Positions 47,173 through 59,397 of a DNA stretch of 64,000 bases are shown here, piece after piece. Below the pieces are notes generated by a model, which saw nothing but the letters and a program-made list of their open reading frames with translations, searched no databases and had not been told where the DNA came from. The stretch lies in the NCBI GenBank assembly GCA_016584495.1, contig WAID01000004.1, forward strand, positions 3,658,001 to 3,722,000, in the 5' to 3' direction. The first letter of the stretch is position 1. Each line of letters begins with the position of its first letter. Origin of the DNA: Celoporthe dispersa (taxonomy: Eukaryota > Ascomycota > Sordariomycetes > Diaporthales > Cryphonectriaceae). The translations under genes and the position numbers were made by a program.

Positions 47173-49297
47173 CTAGAGTCCCGGCTTCGGCCCCAGAAAG
47201 AAGAGGTTCTTCTCTGGCTCGCCCTTGCCCGTCCGTCTGATCGACACAAAACCCTTCTTTCCGACCTGCTCTTCGAGGGCAGATGAGACTTGCTGCAGCG
47301 TCCGCTGGTCCCCGTGGTTCGCAACGAAGCGCCGGCCATTGGCTTCCAGTCGGCCGATGATGAAAGCTGTCTCTGGCTTTCCGTCACGGCCGAACTCAAC
47401 AGTGTATGTCTGCTTCCGTGTCAGCCCGTGTGCTTTATCACTCTTGGTGGGTTCGGGGTCCAGGCCGACCTCGATAATAGCTTCTCCTTCTGCAAAGGTC
47501 TGGACGACCGGAGCCGGCCCATCAACAACCGCGTCGGAGTCCACACGGCTGTCTGGATAGGACGAGCCATGTGCTCTCTGTATCGAGGACAGACAGATGG
47601 CATGTTGGTATGACAGGACCCCGCCATTCGCAAGCACCAGCCCTGTCCGAATCTTGCCGTCTCTTATCTGGCGGCACATCTCGGTGATGGCCTGAGGGAA
47701 CGTCTCAGCACACACGCCTCTCGCTGAACGTGGAAGACCTGTGGGGAGGAAGAGCAGTACATACGTGCATCGAGTAGTTATTCCCCGCGCCACCGAAAGA
47801 CGTCAACCCTCCTAGTACGGTCAGGGGCTTGATGGGGTCCAGGACCGGCAGACCGAGGTGATGACATGCCAGCTTGGGAACAATGGGGAAGCACCTGTAG
47901 AGAGACACCCTGTGAGCCGCTGATCTGTGAGAAAACAACAGGGTCGAGGCATGATATATACGAGTACAAGTCAAGGGCATCAATATCATCAATTTTGAGC
48001 CCCGACGATGCCAGGCAGCCGTCCAGCGCCAGAGACATCGCTTCGCTGTGGAAGAAATTGGGGCGTTTCCAGACTGTCGATGCGTCAGTCTGCATGATGC
48101 GAGCGGTGCTTGGTTGTCTTGTCCGAGGAACATACATTGCTCCCTCTCCTTCCTCCCGGCGCCTCCTAGCGGGTACACCCACTTCTCCTCGGGAACACCA
48201 AGCTGCTTTGCGTTCTCGACAGAAGTGAGGATGCAGGCTGCAGCCAGGTTGACGGTGTTGAAGGCGTTCATGAGCAGCGGATCTAGCGACCCAAAACAAA
48301 AAAATCAGCTGAAAAGGTTCGTGTGCAAGAAACCACGGATGGTATTCCAAGCCCTTTGTGTGTGTGGCTTACAGGGGGAGCATATCATCCTGTTCCTCCG
48401 GGACACGGTCCCTATTTCTTGCTTGCTGGTGGGCGGTTTGCCATAGTTCCAGGAGTACTGATTCTCCGCGGCAACCCTGGCGAACTCTGCGTATAGGCCG
48501 ACCGACTCGTCGTGATTCTCACGAGGTGTCTGTCCGCGGTGTGCACGGAATGCATTTTCGTAGAGGGGGTATACGTGTATGGGGGCGCCGATGGAGTGGA
48601 TGCCACCAGGATTACCTGATTACCACGATGTGAGGAGATCGATAGCCCTGGTATGTGTGCCTATCTGGTGATGAGAACGGAGAACACCCACCTTCTCCCA
48701 GGCCCATGGTCGACGGTGAGAACACGTCCTGGACCGGTGTCTCGGGCCTGGTCCAGCCAGGTGGCTCTGCATTGCCTGACCTTGCGCAAGACGTCACTGG
48801 TCATAAACAATAAATTTAAGCAGTATTAGCGACTTTCGGGTTGGTGACAGTGGCCGGGTGATTGGGTGATTGCCGGCCCGGTATCGAGGACGTTTCAGCC
48901 GGAGGAGGATGTGTTATGGGGCGCTGCTCACATGAAGCCAGAGCTTCACCTCCCGTCACCACCGCTACTGTCGTCTCCCTCTGGCGATGCGCACCGCAGC
49001 CTCGTCCACCAGCTTTGCAGGCTGGTTTCCGCCATGGGTTTCGGTATAGCGCGTCCACTTTGGTCTCTGCGCGAGGCCCAGCTTCTCTGACAGAAGCCCC
49101 GGGAGATCCGCGTAGGGCCACGTCCACGTCCTCACAACGTCAATGGCGTCTATCTGGGATCTGAGCTGGTCCTCTGGGGAGCAGGTATCATCCATTGCCG
49201 ACGTAATGGCCTCAAGCATGAGAGTCGCAGGTTCTTTGTGCTGGTCTGTCTTGTTCTTGACATCGGCCACGCCAATGATCACGGGAATGGATGCCAT
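47173..49297 (-). CDS. Thiolase-like protein (acetyl-CoA acetyltransferase/SCP-x-like fold)
   Basis: Thiolase-superfamily protein with the extra C-terminal domain seen in the SCP-x-like type 1 subgroup. Seven exons: 49297-48932, 48796-48692, 48615-48373, 48282-48136, 48073-47962, 47894-47765, 47691-47173. The start MASIPVIIGVADVKNK is typical of the subgroup. Further motifs are GGNQPAKLVDEAA, VVTGGEALASLTSCAR, SPYPLLMNAFNTVNLAAACIL, IDALDLYSCFPIVPKLAC, and GGLTSFGGAGNNYSMHAITEM, then LANGGVLSYQHAICLSS. The place where catalytic thiolases carry the acyl-binding Cys reads GGNQPAK, with no Cys, and the C-terminal catalytic Cys motif is also absent. Normal thiolase chemistry is therefore doubtful. 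One missing base near 48970 ends exon 1 early. No peroxisomal targeting tail is seen (ends PKPGL). About 540 residues. Confidence 0.83.
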
Positions 49298-51474
49298 ACT
49301 GGTTATAGTGACAATAGTAGTAGGGAAAGTCCTGCGGGCAAAAACAGCAGATGGAAATTTCCCACGGTGCTCCAGGCCACGCGTGATAAGTATTGCGGTT
49401 GTCACAGTATTGAGGCACGATGTTTTTCCTTTGCTGGGAGCATCGTAATGCCGAGGCAATAAGTTAGAAGGCACATGCAGAGGGAGGGTCTAGAAGGGAA
49501 GTTAAGTGTTGGTTTGGTTCTTCAGCAGGGCCCTTGACTCATCCTCCGCCTTGGTACCTTCCAAGGTTTCTTTCCAGGGCGCTCACCCCGCTGTCATCCT
49601 CTGAAATGCACCTTCCCTGATCACTAAACACTATGTGGCCCCTCGCGCCTATAATATTTACTGTCCGTTGTTCTTCGCCGTCATGTTGCGCCCCGCCCTC
49701 GGTCATCCATATGCAGTCATTTCGATGGTTTTCCTTTTCATGAGAAGAACAGCCAAAAAAAAAAAAAAGCAAATCCACAACATCTAAACATATTGACCCT
49801 TGAGGGCCCTTTAATTATGATTGGTTGTTCTCAAGTTGCTGAAAGCAAGAGATGGTTGACTCTTTCTTTCGGTGTTGACTGCATCAAATCTTGCTTTTTG
49901 GCCATGGACTTCTCGATATGTCGAAGCAGTTAAGTGCGCTTAATTATCCAGCAGATAGGCGTGTAATCACCATGACTAGAATGTAGCACGCATAGTGAAA
50001 GAACAGAACTCTCGGTGCTAACAAATTGTTCTTTGCTTTGTTCTTGTCTTCTGTTTCTTCTCTTGTTACTGTATTTGCTGATCTAGCTGCGATAGAAAGC
50101 TGCGAGATGAGATGACATAGGACATCTTGGGGTGAAGGCAAGTTAGATGCATGAGCATATGACGGCATCGTTTCTTGCCCAGAGCCGATACCAAGTGGGT
50201 TCGCCCGCTACTGGAAGTAGCAACCACCAGGGTCAACAGTGCTTATATAGATTTTGTTGATTTTTCCCCAGAAGGCCAATTTGCACTGGAGAACTTCTCA
50301 TCATTATCACCAACAATAATTCTTCATTTTGGTTTTCTGTTTCCGGATCAGTAGTCCTATGTTCAATTACTCATGAGCAGAAAGGGGGCCTGTCATTGGA
50401 GCGGTTAGGGGTCCGTCCTCTATCTCCAGAGGGCAGACCACCATTCCAGCCAAGATTTGAATTTGAAATGACAGTCCACAACATTGATTGATTGCCATCC
50501 CTGCAGTCCACCATGGCAGTTGACAAAGTCAATGATCGTGCCGTCCAGGGCTGAACTGGCAGGAGATGTCGTAACACAGGATCGAGGCGCCGGCAAAGTG
50601 TCTCGGAGTCTGGGCCGCTGGTTCGGCAGTGATCAGCATTAGGCATAATGGCAGATGCGGCTGAAAATATCGTTGTCGCACAAGCCTCAAGAGGGCTTAT
50701 CTGAAGGACAGCTTTGTTTCCTATGGCTGCTGGCCTCGTCGGGATCGAAGCTTGTCTGAAGTTTCTGGCACCGTTGCGATCTCACTAACAATCGGGCCTT
50801 GGGTGGTGCTTCATCACTGTTGCTATCGATCTTGTACGTACGCACACACAAAACCATCGTCATTGAGTCTACCCAGAAGCGCTGGCGCGCCGGCGAACGG
50901 GTGACCGCCAGAAACGCACGCACTCGCGCCGTTGAAAGACCAGCACCAGAACGACACATCGCCTGCAACCACACTCTGCTACCGTGCTGTTAGCGATGTA
51001 GTTAATCAACAGTCCCAGCAGTCTGGGAAGCGGTAGAAACCCTGGAGTCTTTGCCCGATCGCGCCAGCTCTGTGCTAACTTAGGGGACTCCCGTGTCCAG
51101 ACGGCCGACGCCATTCATCATCGACGGGTCGTTGTCGTCATGATCGAAGTGCGCGACGAGACAAAGACAGACGCCGTGTGAGCGCGCGGGTTTCCTGATG
51201 ATGATGATGATGATGATGATGCGCACCAGTCTGCAAGCCGTTTCCCGCCAAAGGTTGGTGAACGCCGACGATAATAAAAAGCTGGGGAAATCCCCAGGTT
51301 TCCCTCGAGGCTGGGGATGGGCAGTCGCTTCAGCACAGCACCGCATTTTTCTTCCCACACACCACATTTCCCCAGGCCCACGAGAACCACAATTTCCTAT
51401 TCGGACCGTTTCACCCTCAGCTCCACAAACCCAGTCTCTGGTCTCTTGCTCCCACTGTCCCATCAGCAAACACG
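49298..51474. other. Gene-poor region upstream of the CHZ gene
   Basis: No recognisable gene. A GAT repeat lies at 51199-51222. Frames here are short and unsupported. Confidence 0.5.
51199..51222. repeat. (ATG)n trinucleotide repeat
   Basis: Eight GAT/ATG units about 250 bases upstream of the CHZ start codon. Confidence 0.9.
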
Positions 51475-51793
51475 ATGTCTGAGGAGTCGTATGCCACGAA
51501 GGAGGAGCAGATCCCCGTGCAGGAGGACGAGGAACCTGTCGAGGAGGGAGTGGACGAGGCTACTGCTGACTCTGACGCCCAGCTTGGTACGCCCGCTGCC
51601 CAGTCGCCGCCGGGCCCCCTTTCCCCCAAAGACATGCTGACAGGCATGAGTGCCCGTGCTGACACCTTCGTCCATAGAGAGTGATGATAATGAGGCTATT
51701 GACAAGTCCAACATCATCAAGGGACGTACCCGTGGCGCCAAGCCCGATGGTGGCTATGAGGAGCCCGGTGAGGAAGACATTCCCGACGAGTAA
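51475..51793 (+). CDS. CHZ1: CHZ-domain histone chaperone (Chz1-like)
   Basis: Small acidic protein of about 75 residues. Exons 51475-51586 and 51678-51793, separated by a 91-nt intron (GTACGC to ATAG). Reading through the intron would instead give a stop at 51682, but only the spliced form contains the conserved block. The N-terminus is Glu-rich (MSEESYATKEEQIPVQEDEE). The C-terminal half reads ESDDNEAIDKSNIIKGRTRGAKPDGGY and ends in an acidic tail, EEPGEEDIPDE. The SNII-x-GR-TRG core matches the CHZ motif that contacts H2A.Z-H2B dimers in Chz1. Nuclear by inference. Both splice joins and the frame are intact. Confidence 0.75.
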
Positions 51794-54700
51794 GATATCG
51801 GTGATATCATGAGGATCAAAACTCACGATACATGTACCAATACTTGGGAGATATGATCAGCCGTCAATACATAATTCCAGCATAATTTTTCATCCCATCA
51901 ACATTCTTTTATCAGACTCTTTAGGGCCGTCATGATGACCATGGGAACGGTGTCGACGGCCAAGGACACAAAGGCCGTGAATTGCATGCCCGATGTCTTT
52001 AAACGGCGCGAGTCTCCGCGTGCTTGTAGCTGAGCTGGCCTCGACAGCCTGATCGTCTCTAAGCCGGGTCTTCTGCGCCGAGATGTTGGGTCTGAGTCAG
52101 CTCTAAAGTTCACCATCCTGTACAATAATCAATGCCCGGACTTTGACCGAGCAGGTATTCGTGCGCGTCTTGTCGTCCGTCCAAACCCTCCAGCGCTGTC
52201 ATCTCCCAGCGGCCAAACGATCCGACAGAGCTCGTATAATAAGAACGTGTTACGTTACCGGAAAGACTGCCGGGCTGCCTGCGCTCGTTTTCTTATTCCT
52301 GAAATTCCTGCGCGGCCCGGACATCGCAGGAATACGGAAAAGGTCAAAACGAGCGAGAGCAAAGGATTCACCGCTCTCCAGAGGCTGCAACGCATCCCTA
52401 TCAAAAGCGGAGATAAAAGCGGAAACACAATTACGAATGGTGTCGATGAGGTCCAATTTTCATACAGAATTTTCTCTGCTGTCTCTGGTCCTGTCCCGTC
52501 CTTCCTCTCTCTTCTCTATCGAGAAGGAAGAGGTCGGGTCGGGTCTCGGACGGACCGTGTGGGCTCCTCTGAACCAACACCGTCCGGCGCGGCTGACATG
52601 ACTCCGTATGAGCCGTCCTGAGTGGACAAGGCCGCCCCCTCCCCTTCCGGTGTGTGTGGTCGGTCCACCCGCGATGTGGCCCATCAGGAGAGGAACGCCG
52701 GGGGCGGTAAAAATGGCGGCGGTCTTGATAACTTTGATAAGTGTAGCCCGTCCGGCTTTTCCTGTCCGCGGTGCATATGCTGGTACTGTAGCCTCTCGCC
52801 CCAGTTCCCACGGCCACCCATGTTAGATCTGAGGGAAGATCTGCGGCTCTGCCTTGGACGAACCTGTCGGCTGCAAGATGGTGCAAGGGTTTTTCGTATG
52901 ACCCTCGCGCAGGGTTTGACAGCGAAAATCTCGCGGCCCTCTTTCAGCCTCTGTTCCTGGTGCCGGGAGGGGTATTCAAATATCCACGCACACACAGACG
53001 TTGGAGGGTTGGGCCTTGGACGGACGAGAAGATCTTCAAAGCTTGTGGAGCCTGTTCCTACTCATCCTGTGCCGTCTCTTGCTGTAGTAGGAAGGGGCGA
53101 GGGGGAGCCTGTTGGGGCCAATTGTGGAAATCCCGGGCAGAGCTTTGTGACCAAGGAAAGGACGACCCAAAAGCACGACTCAGAAGAGGGGACTTGGGGA
53201 CTCTCCAGTCGTGCTTTCTCCTTCCCCATGGCACAGAAGACTGGCCCACTGGGGTTTGGTCTTTTAGTGAGGGCGCCAAAAAGAGCGGGACAACCCAACC
53301 TCGCCTCTGCCCCCGCCTTTGGGAATCTGACTGCGTCTTCTTCTCTTAGCGAGACGACATGTGAAAGATAACTCGGGTCGTTTAGTCCCGATATAACCCG
53401 AAAGCGACCACAACGCAGGTTGATCCTGACCACTGCTTGTCTGTACGCTTCTTCACATCTTGCTATATCTGAAACAAAGGAGAAGAAGAAGAAGAAAAAC
53501 GGAAGTGGGCAGAGGAAAGGATGAATAAGAACAACCCGAAAAACTCAGCCGCTGCCCACCCTCCCGTGACTACCAACAAGCCACTCCCGAAGCGGGGCCC
53601 CTTCCCAAGACCACACCGTAATAAGCAAATACTATGGTAAATAACAGGACAGGATCTCTGGCAGATCTTTCCCCGAGCGGGGAACCCGTCCATTTCTTGG
53701 CTGGGGAGATTTTCGCCGAGAAAAGAAAACCCACACGATGACCTCATTGCTTTGTGTTTTTCCTCTCTTCTTTTTTTTTCCTCCTCCCTCGTCGCCCGTC
53801 GTGACGCACCATCATCGCACCATGCACCATGTAAGTAATCATGTACCGTGCTAGTATTACGGTACTTGGTCCTTCTCAGCTGTAGCCGACATCATTGCCT
53901 TGGCTCCTGTTACATTGCCTCCCATCACACTGCCGTGTCCTCTTCCTCGCAGCCTGCATGAGTCGTCGGTCGGGCCAGCGTTGTTACGGCCAACCTACAA
54001 GAGAGGTATAGTGTACATACAGTGAGCAGTAGTAAATACTATTACCATACTTTTTCTCTCTCTCTTCTTTTCAGGCATGTACTTACGTATGTACCTTTAG
54101 TAGTGCAACCATGGCAGTATTCGAGTTAATTATTCCACACACGCACACACACCCCATAGCAGAAACCGAGGCACCGCCGCCTGCTGGGCCGCACATGGCC
54201 TGGGAGCAAGATATTCAGGGACCTTGCAACCCGCCTTGTCACCGCCTATCACCTGTCCGGTCCACTACAGTGCATCGCATTGCATCTGCAGGACGCACGC
54301 TTGTGGCGTCGTAGTATCGTACTGTGGTAACGTCTGACGAAAGCGCACACATCCCTTCAAAATGTGGGGAGGAGATCGGCGGAACGGCAGCCACAGCACG
54401 CCCGTGACCTTTTGTCCACAGTACCCGAGGTCCATGATGGGATGTGATGGGCATGGCAAAGAGGAAGGGGCCGTCCCTGGTTCTGGCCCTGGGCCTGAGA
54501 GTGCTATGGTAGCATCAGAACGAAACCCCGGCCGGACGGTGGAACTTTTATCTTGCCTTGGTCTGGGGAGGAGGAGAAGGAAAAAAAGAATTTGGGCTTA
54601 CTCTACATGCCATAGTACGAAGTCAGATCGCATCGTGGGGGTAAAGGTAGATCATATAAGAGAGAACACATCTGCCCTTCGTGCCACCATCCTCCCTTTT

Positions 54701-54896
54701 TTGTTCTTTCTAATGCAACACATGTTCCCACCCCTCTCTTACCTCCTCCTTCTCCTTCTCGCCCATTCCCCTCACAGACGGTCGACCCTCCTGCTCAACG
54801 AGTCTTGAGAGGTCTTTGCACGTCATCTATCTGTCTGTCTTCTCTCTGCCTGCATAATCATCATCATCATAAGACACCAGGGCTGGATCGATCACC
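51794..54896. other. Gene-poor 3.1 kb region
   Basis: The longest frame (52622-53371, plus strand, about 250 codons) has no recognisable motif, and equally long frames lie opposite it. I do not call a gene. The right end, from about 54660, is the promoter and leader of the sugar transporter and has CT-rich and CAT-repeat sequence. Confidence 0.45.
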
Positions 54897-56746
54897 ATGG
54901 CGCCCCCAAAGTTTTGTGGCCTCTCAGGAGGCCGCTCTCCCTTTGGTCTCTACCATTGCGACTACCGGCTTCGTCCTCTTTGGATATGATCAAGGGTATG
55001 GTTTTCCACTCGAAGAACAAAAAATCATGAATGTTTTGATCGGGAACCATAGGCTGACAATATCCCTTCTTCTCACGGTCTGTAGTGTCATGAGTGGTAT
55101 TATCTCGGCCGCCCCCTTCAATGACATGTTCCCCGCGACCAGGGACGATTCCACCATGCAGGGCTTCACCACGGCCATCTACGAGATCGGCTGCCTCTTC
55201 GGCGCCATGTTCATCCTGGGCGTGGGTGACCTCCTGGGCCGCAGGCGCGCCATCATCCTGGGCGGAGCCATCATGTTCTGCGGCGTCATCATCCAGATCA
55301 CTTCCATGTCCAACGCCACCCCGTTTGCCCAGTTTATCGTGGGCCGGGTGATCATGGGCGTGGGCAACGGTATCAACACCTCGACCATTCCCACGTACCA
55401 GGCCGAGTGCTCGCGCACGACCAACCGCGGCCTCCTGATCTGCATCGAGGGCGGCGTCATCGCCTTTGGTACCTGCGTCGCCTACTGGATTGACTACGGC
55501 GCCTCGTACGGCCCGGCCAACTTCACCTGGCGCTTCCCCATTGCCTTCCAGATCATCTTTGCCCTCATCATCTCCATACCCATGTACTTCCTGCCCGAGT
55601 CCCCCGCTGGCTGCTCACCCACGAGCGCTACGAGGAGGCTGAGATTGTCATCTCCGCCCTGCGCGGCTACGAGCTCGACAGCACCGAGACCGCCATGGAG
55701 CGCGACATCATCGTCGACTCCATCCGCGCCTCGGGTGGCTTCGCCAAGTCCACGCCGTACAAGACCCTCTTCACCAACGGCAAGACCCAGCACTTCCGCC
55801 GCATGCTTCTCGGCGCCTCGTCCCAGCTGATGCAGCAGATCGGCGGCTGCAACGCCGTCATCTACTACTTCCTATCCTGTTCCAGAAGTCCATCGGCCAG
55901 ACCCACAACATGGCCCTGCTCATGGGCGGCGTCAACATGATTGTGTATTCCATCTTTGCCACCGTCTCGTGGTTCGTCATCGAGCGCGTCGGCCGCCGCA
56001 AGCTGTTCCTGATCGGCACCGTGGGCCAGATGACCTCCATGGTCATCACCTTTGCCTGCCTGATCCCCGGCACTCCTGGTGCGGCCAAGGGCGCTGCCGT
56101 TGGTCTCTTCACCTATATTGCCAGCTTCGGCGCCACCTGGCTGCCTCTGCCCTGGCTGTACCCTGCTGAGGTCAACCCCATCAAGACCCGTGCCAAGGCC
56201 AATGCTGTGTCGACTTGCAGCAACTGGCTGTTCAACTTCCTGATCGTCATGTAAGAGCTCCCCCAAATCTGGTTATGCCTGTCTCTCCTTCCCCGCCTCT
56301 CGCTTGTGTCACACCTAGCTGACTTCTCCTCCAGGGTCACGCCCATCATGATCACCAGGATCGGCTGGGGCACCTATCTCTTCTTCGCCGTGGTCAATGC
56401 CTGCTTCCTCCCGGTGATCTGGATCTTCTACCCCGAGACGGCCAACCGCTCGCTCGAGGAGATCGATATCATCTTCGCCAAGGGTTCCGTCGAGAACATG
56501 TCGTACGTCAAGGCCGCCCAGGAGATGCCCTTCCTCAGCGATGCCGAGGTCGAGCGCGAGGCCCTGCGCTACGGGCTCATCGAGACTGTCGAGCGCGTCC
56601 ACCATCATGGTGGGGATGCCGAGGCCCAGAAGTTTGGGGACAGCGAGATGCGTCATCGGGGCAGCAAGGACAGCGAGAAGCCTAGCGGGAACGAGAGTGA
56701 TGGTGTCGATCAAGTCGAGACTACCACGGCGGAGAAGGCGGGTTGA
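54897..56746 (+). CDS. MFS sugar transporter
   Basis: Twelve-helix sugar/proton symporter of the major facilitator superfamily. Three exons: 54897-54995, 55086-56250, 56335-56746. The start MAPP leads to QSFVASQEAALPLVSTIATTGFVLFGYDQGVMSG, the first helix with the GYDQG motif. Other family motifs are GDLLGRRRAIILGG (loop 2-3 signature), GRVIMGVGNGINTSTIPTYQAE, PESPRWLLTHERYEEA (after helix 6), and QQIGGCNAVIYYFP. Further on are ERVGRRKLFLIG and PETANRSLEEID near the end. The C-terminal tail is cytosolic, Ser/Glu-rich and about 75 residues long. Three missing bases occur, near 54910, 55605 and 55873. About 555 residues. The substrate cannot be predicted. Confidence 0.92.
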
Positions 56747-57321
56747 GGAGCTGACCCATCCCATATGATGTCTTTTGTGTATTGACACAAAGTGTTGTGG
56801 TGACACAGCACGCGCAAGCGGGTTGAGGCTCGCTGAGAAGGGGGTCTGCTCTGCTTTTCTTTTCTATTTATTAGATACCCGGTCAGATCTCTCAAAGGGG
56901 CGACCTTTTCCTTTTTGACGTCGACATGAGTGATACACACACGCACACATATAGACGGTTGGTTGCTCGGAAAAGAGAAACCCTCTATAGATGACATGAG
57001 TTCGTCGTTATTCGAATGTCTTGTCAACTAAGATTTATGAGAGTATACATTATGCATAATCTGCTAGTCGTTGAAGTTTGTGTTCTTTTGACTGTATTGT
57101 GCTTTGAAGGTTGGGGGCGAAGAAGGGAAAAGGTTGAGGGAAAAAAAGGTAGGTACGCATGGTCGCGTGATCATACAACAAAGATGGAAGCCACACTCCA
57201 GAATGCGCCAAGCTCCTTCCACCTGTCGCGTGCCCTCCTCCCAGCCTCGTGAGCGTAATTAATTAAAAGAGAGAAAAAAGAGATAAATATCATCTCGTCA
57301 TCAAATTCCCGCTGCCATCAC
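56747..57321. other. Intergenic region, no gene recognised
   Basis: 3' flank of the sugar transporter; AT-rich near 57245-57300. Nothing supported. Confidence 0.5.
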
Positions 57322-57897
57322 TCACGTCAAACAACAATAGTTCTCAATACTCCCAGTCTCGATACCGTGGCCGGCCCTCGAGTACTCGCGCAGATGCGGA
57401 TGTGGGCGTGGGTGTGAATGTGAGGCGACTGTCGAGATGCGCCGGAACAGGCCCTGGGCCTTATTCCTCACCCAGAATATTTTGGAGACGAGTATATCTT
57501 CTTGGGCGAAACTCTGTTGAGGGCGAGTCAATAATTTGGTGGTTTTTGGGGTTTTTTCTTTCTTCCCCTTCTCTCTCTAGGCAGTAATGAAAGGATCTGA
57601 CGAAAACAGGAAGCAAGAAAAAGGGGAGGGAGGGTGTAAGCGCCGCGGCGGGTGAGGGAAGTGTGTGCGTGTGTGGAATATAGAGAGTGTGAGTAAATAA
57701 GCGAGTGAGTGTGAAAGAAAAGAAAAATTCGAATAGAAACAAACATGTATTCGTACCGATGTGTAACGGCTCTTGTATACGCGGTCTGAAGCGCTCGAGT
57801 CGTCGGATTTGCGGGTGACATAGTAGGCGCTCCCGAACTGCTGCCGCACACGGCCGTCGAGCGACGACGAGGAGGTCGAAGTCAGGGACGTTGCCAT
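57322..57897 (-). CDS. Possible small two-exon gene, function unknown
   Basis: The start at 57897 gives MATSLTSTSSSSLDGRVRQQ, then FGSAYYVTRKSDDSSASDRV and YKSRYTS. The frame reaches a GTACGA donor around 57756. A plausible acceptor (CAACAG, ending near 57520) continues in frame with SFAQEDILVSKIFWVRNKAQ to a stop at 57322. The intron would be about 235 nt, longer than others here. A second donor-like GTGAGG after SKIFW is possible. The N-terminal composition looks coding and a pyrimidine tract precedes the acceptor, but I recognise no family. Confidence 0.35.
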
Positions 57898-59397
57898 GGT
57901 GAGATCCTTCTTGTCTCAAACACCCTTTTGTTCCTCCTCTGTTTCTTGTCGCTGTCGGGAGAAGAGGATTGAGAAGGAAGGAAACTCGTAGAGTTTGTCG
58001 TAGGCGGTGTGGTGATATTTTCCAGAGTGTACGGAGTGTGGTAAGTAGGAGGTCGCCTTTCTCGAGCCTCGTATTCTCAAAAACCCGAGTACTCAATATG
58101 CAGGTCTTGATTCAATTTTTTGGTCCTTTTTTTCTTTCTTTCTTTCTCTCTCTCTCTTTTTGTTGCTCTCTTAATCTCCTTTTTACCGCCACTTGGACAG
58201 TCACACTCCTCTCTCACCTTTTGGCGCAGGTCAGTTGCTCCCCGGCTAGTTACTTGGGCAAGGGCCTGGGGCCAGATGCTCAGACCGCCTGATTGAATTG
58301 ATTGCGCTCTCCTCACACGACACGACACACACACAAACATGGGGCCACAAATATACTAGCCCAAGCCCAGCCCAGCCTCCCTCCTGCACACCCCTGCTGC
58401 TCCTGCAGTAGAACGGCTGCTCGTAATTTTGCCCATCAATTTATACCTAACCAGGCAGAGGTCCAGCGAGAAGACACTGCATGTTATATGGCGCGTTCTG
58501 GTCTAGCCTGTCTCCCCTCAGGTAAATGGCGATCCAGAGGAATGGAGAGTAGCAGCTCTCCGTCTGTGGTCCCTCGTTCGTTTTCCTTCTCGCTCTCCCC
58601 AGATTCATAGGATTTATAGCAGTCTGACGTCTATCTACATGACAATCGGTTTAGCCCTGCGCCAAGACCTTGAAGTGCTGATCTTGGTACCCGACGCGAG
58701 AAGCATGACGGTTTTGCTCTTTTTTTGTTTTCCAAAAAATTTATGCCATAGGAATTACGGGCGGCCCCGGCGGCTGGGCCCACCACTATCACCTGCAGGC
58801 CCCCGGTCCGTTGTGCGCCTCCGGCAGTGTCACACCCCAAATTCTGTAGTGGGCCGGTGGTCCGGAGCGACTTGGGCTCCAGGGCAATGTGATGTCAGTC
58901 TCGTGCATAGCATGAGAAGTCTTCTTACGTCCTCTGTCGGTTGATGCCAGATATCCAGTTGGTTACTTAGTTGACATACATAGCTACAGATCTTAAGTGC
59001 TAGCAAGCAGCTTATGACTAGAGCCTAAGAGCACCGAGGTGAGCAGATGACTCGGACATTCTCTACATCACTTCATGCGATGCAATTGTATGAGGCAGAC
59101 TATTCCCTACAGCAGGTGATACTGGGAATTTTCTCATTGATCGATGTCCCAGTCAGTACTATGTAATATTTAACAGCAGTGATAGCCAACCGACCGCATA
59201 AGTATGGCTCCCAACAGAGCATCAGCACTCTTGTACTCACTTACGGACGTGAGGAGCAAGCGGAAATCCCAAACCTCACCTTGGACAAACAAGAAAAGGC
59301 CCGAGGAGAGCCTGTATAAGCATTACAGCCTCTGCTGCAGGCACAAGTCCTCCCACACTTTTTACTCCTTTGCTCTGCCTTAACAGCCCACGTCAGC
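57898..59397. other. Intergenic region, no gene recognised
   Basis: Contains a CTTT/CT tract near 58128-58160. Short frames only; none recognised. Confidence 0.5.

Noticed and set aside
52622..53371. Plus-strand open frame of about 250 codons
   Set aside because: No recognisable domain, no codon bias like the neighbouring genes, and comparable frames on the other strand; probably chance in GC-balanced non-coding DNA.
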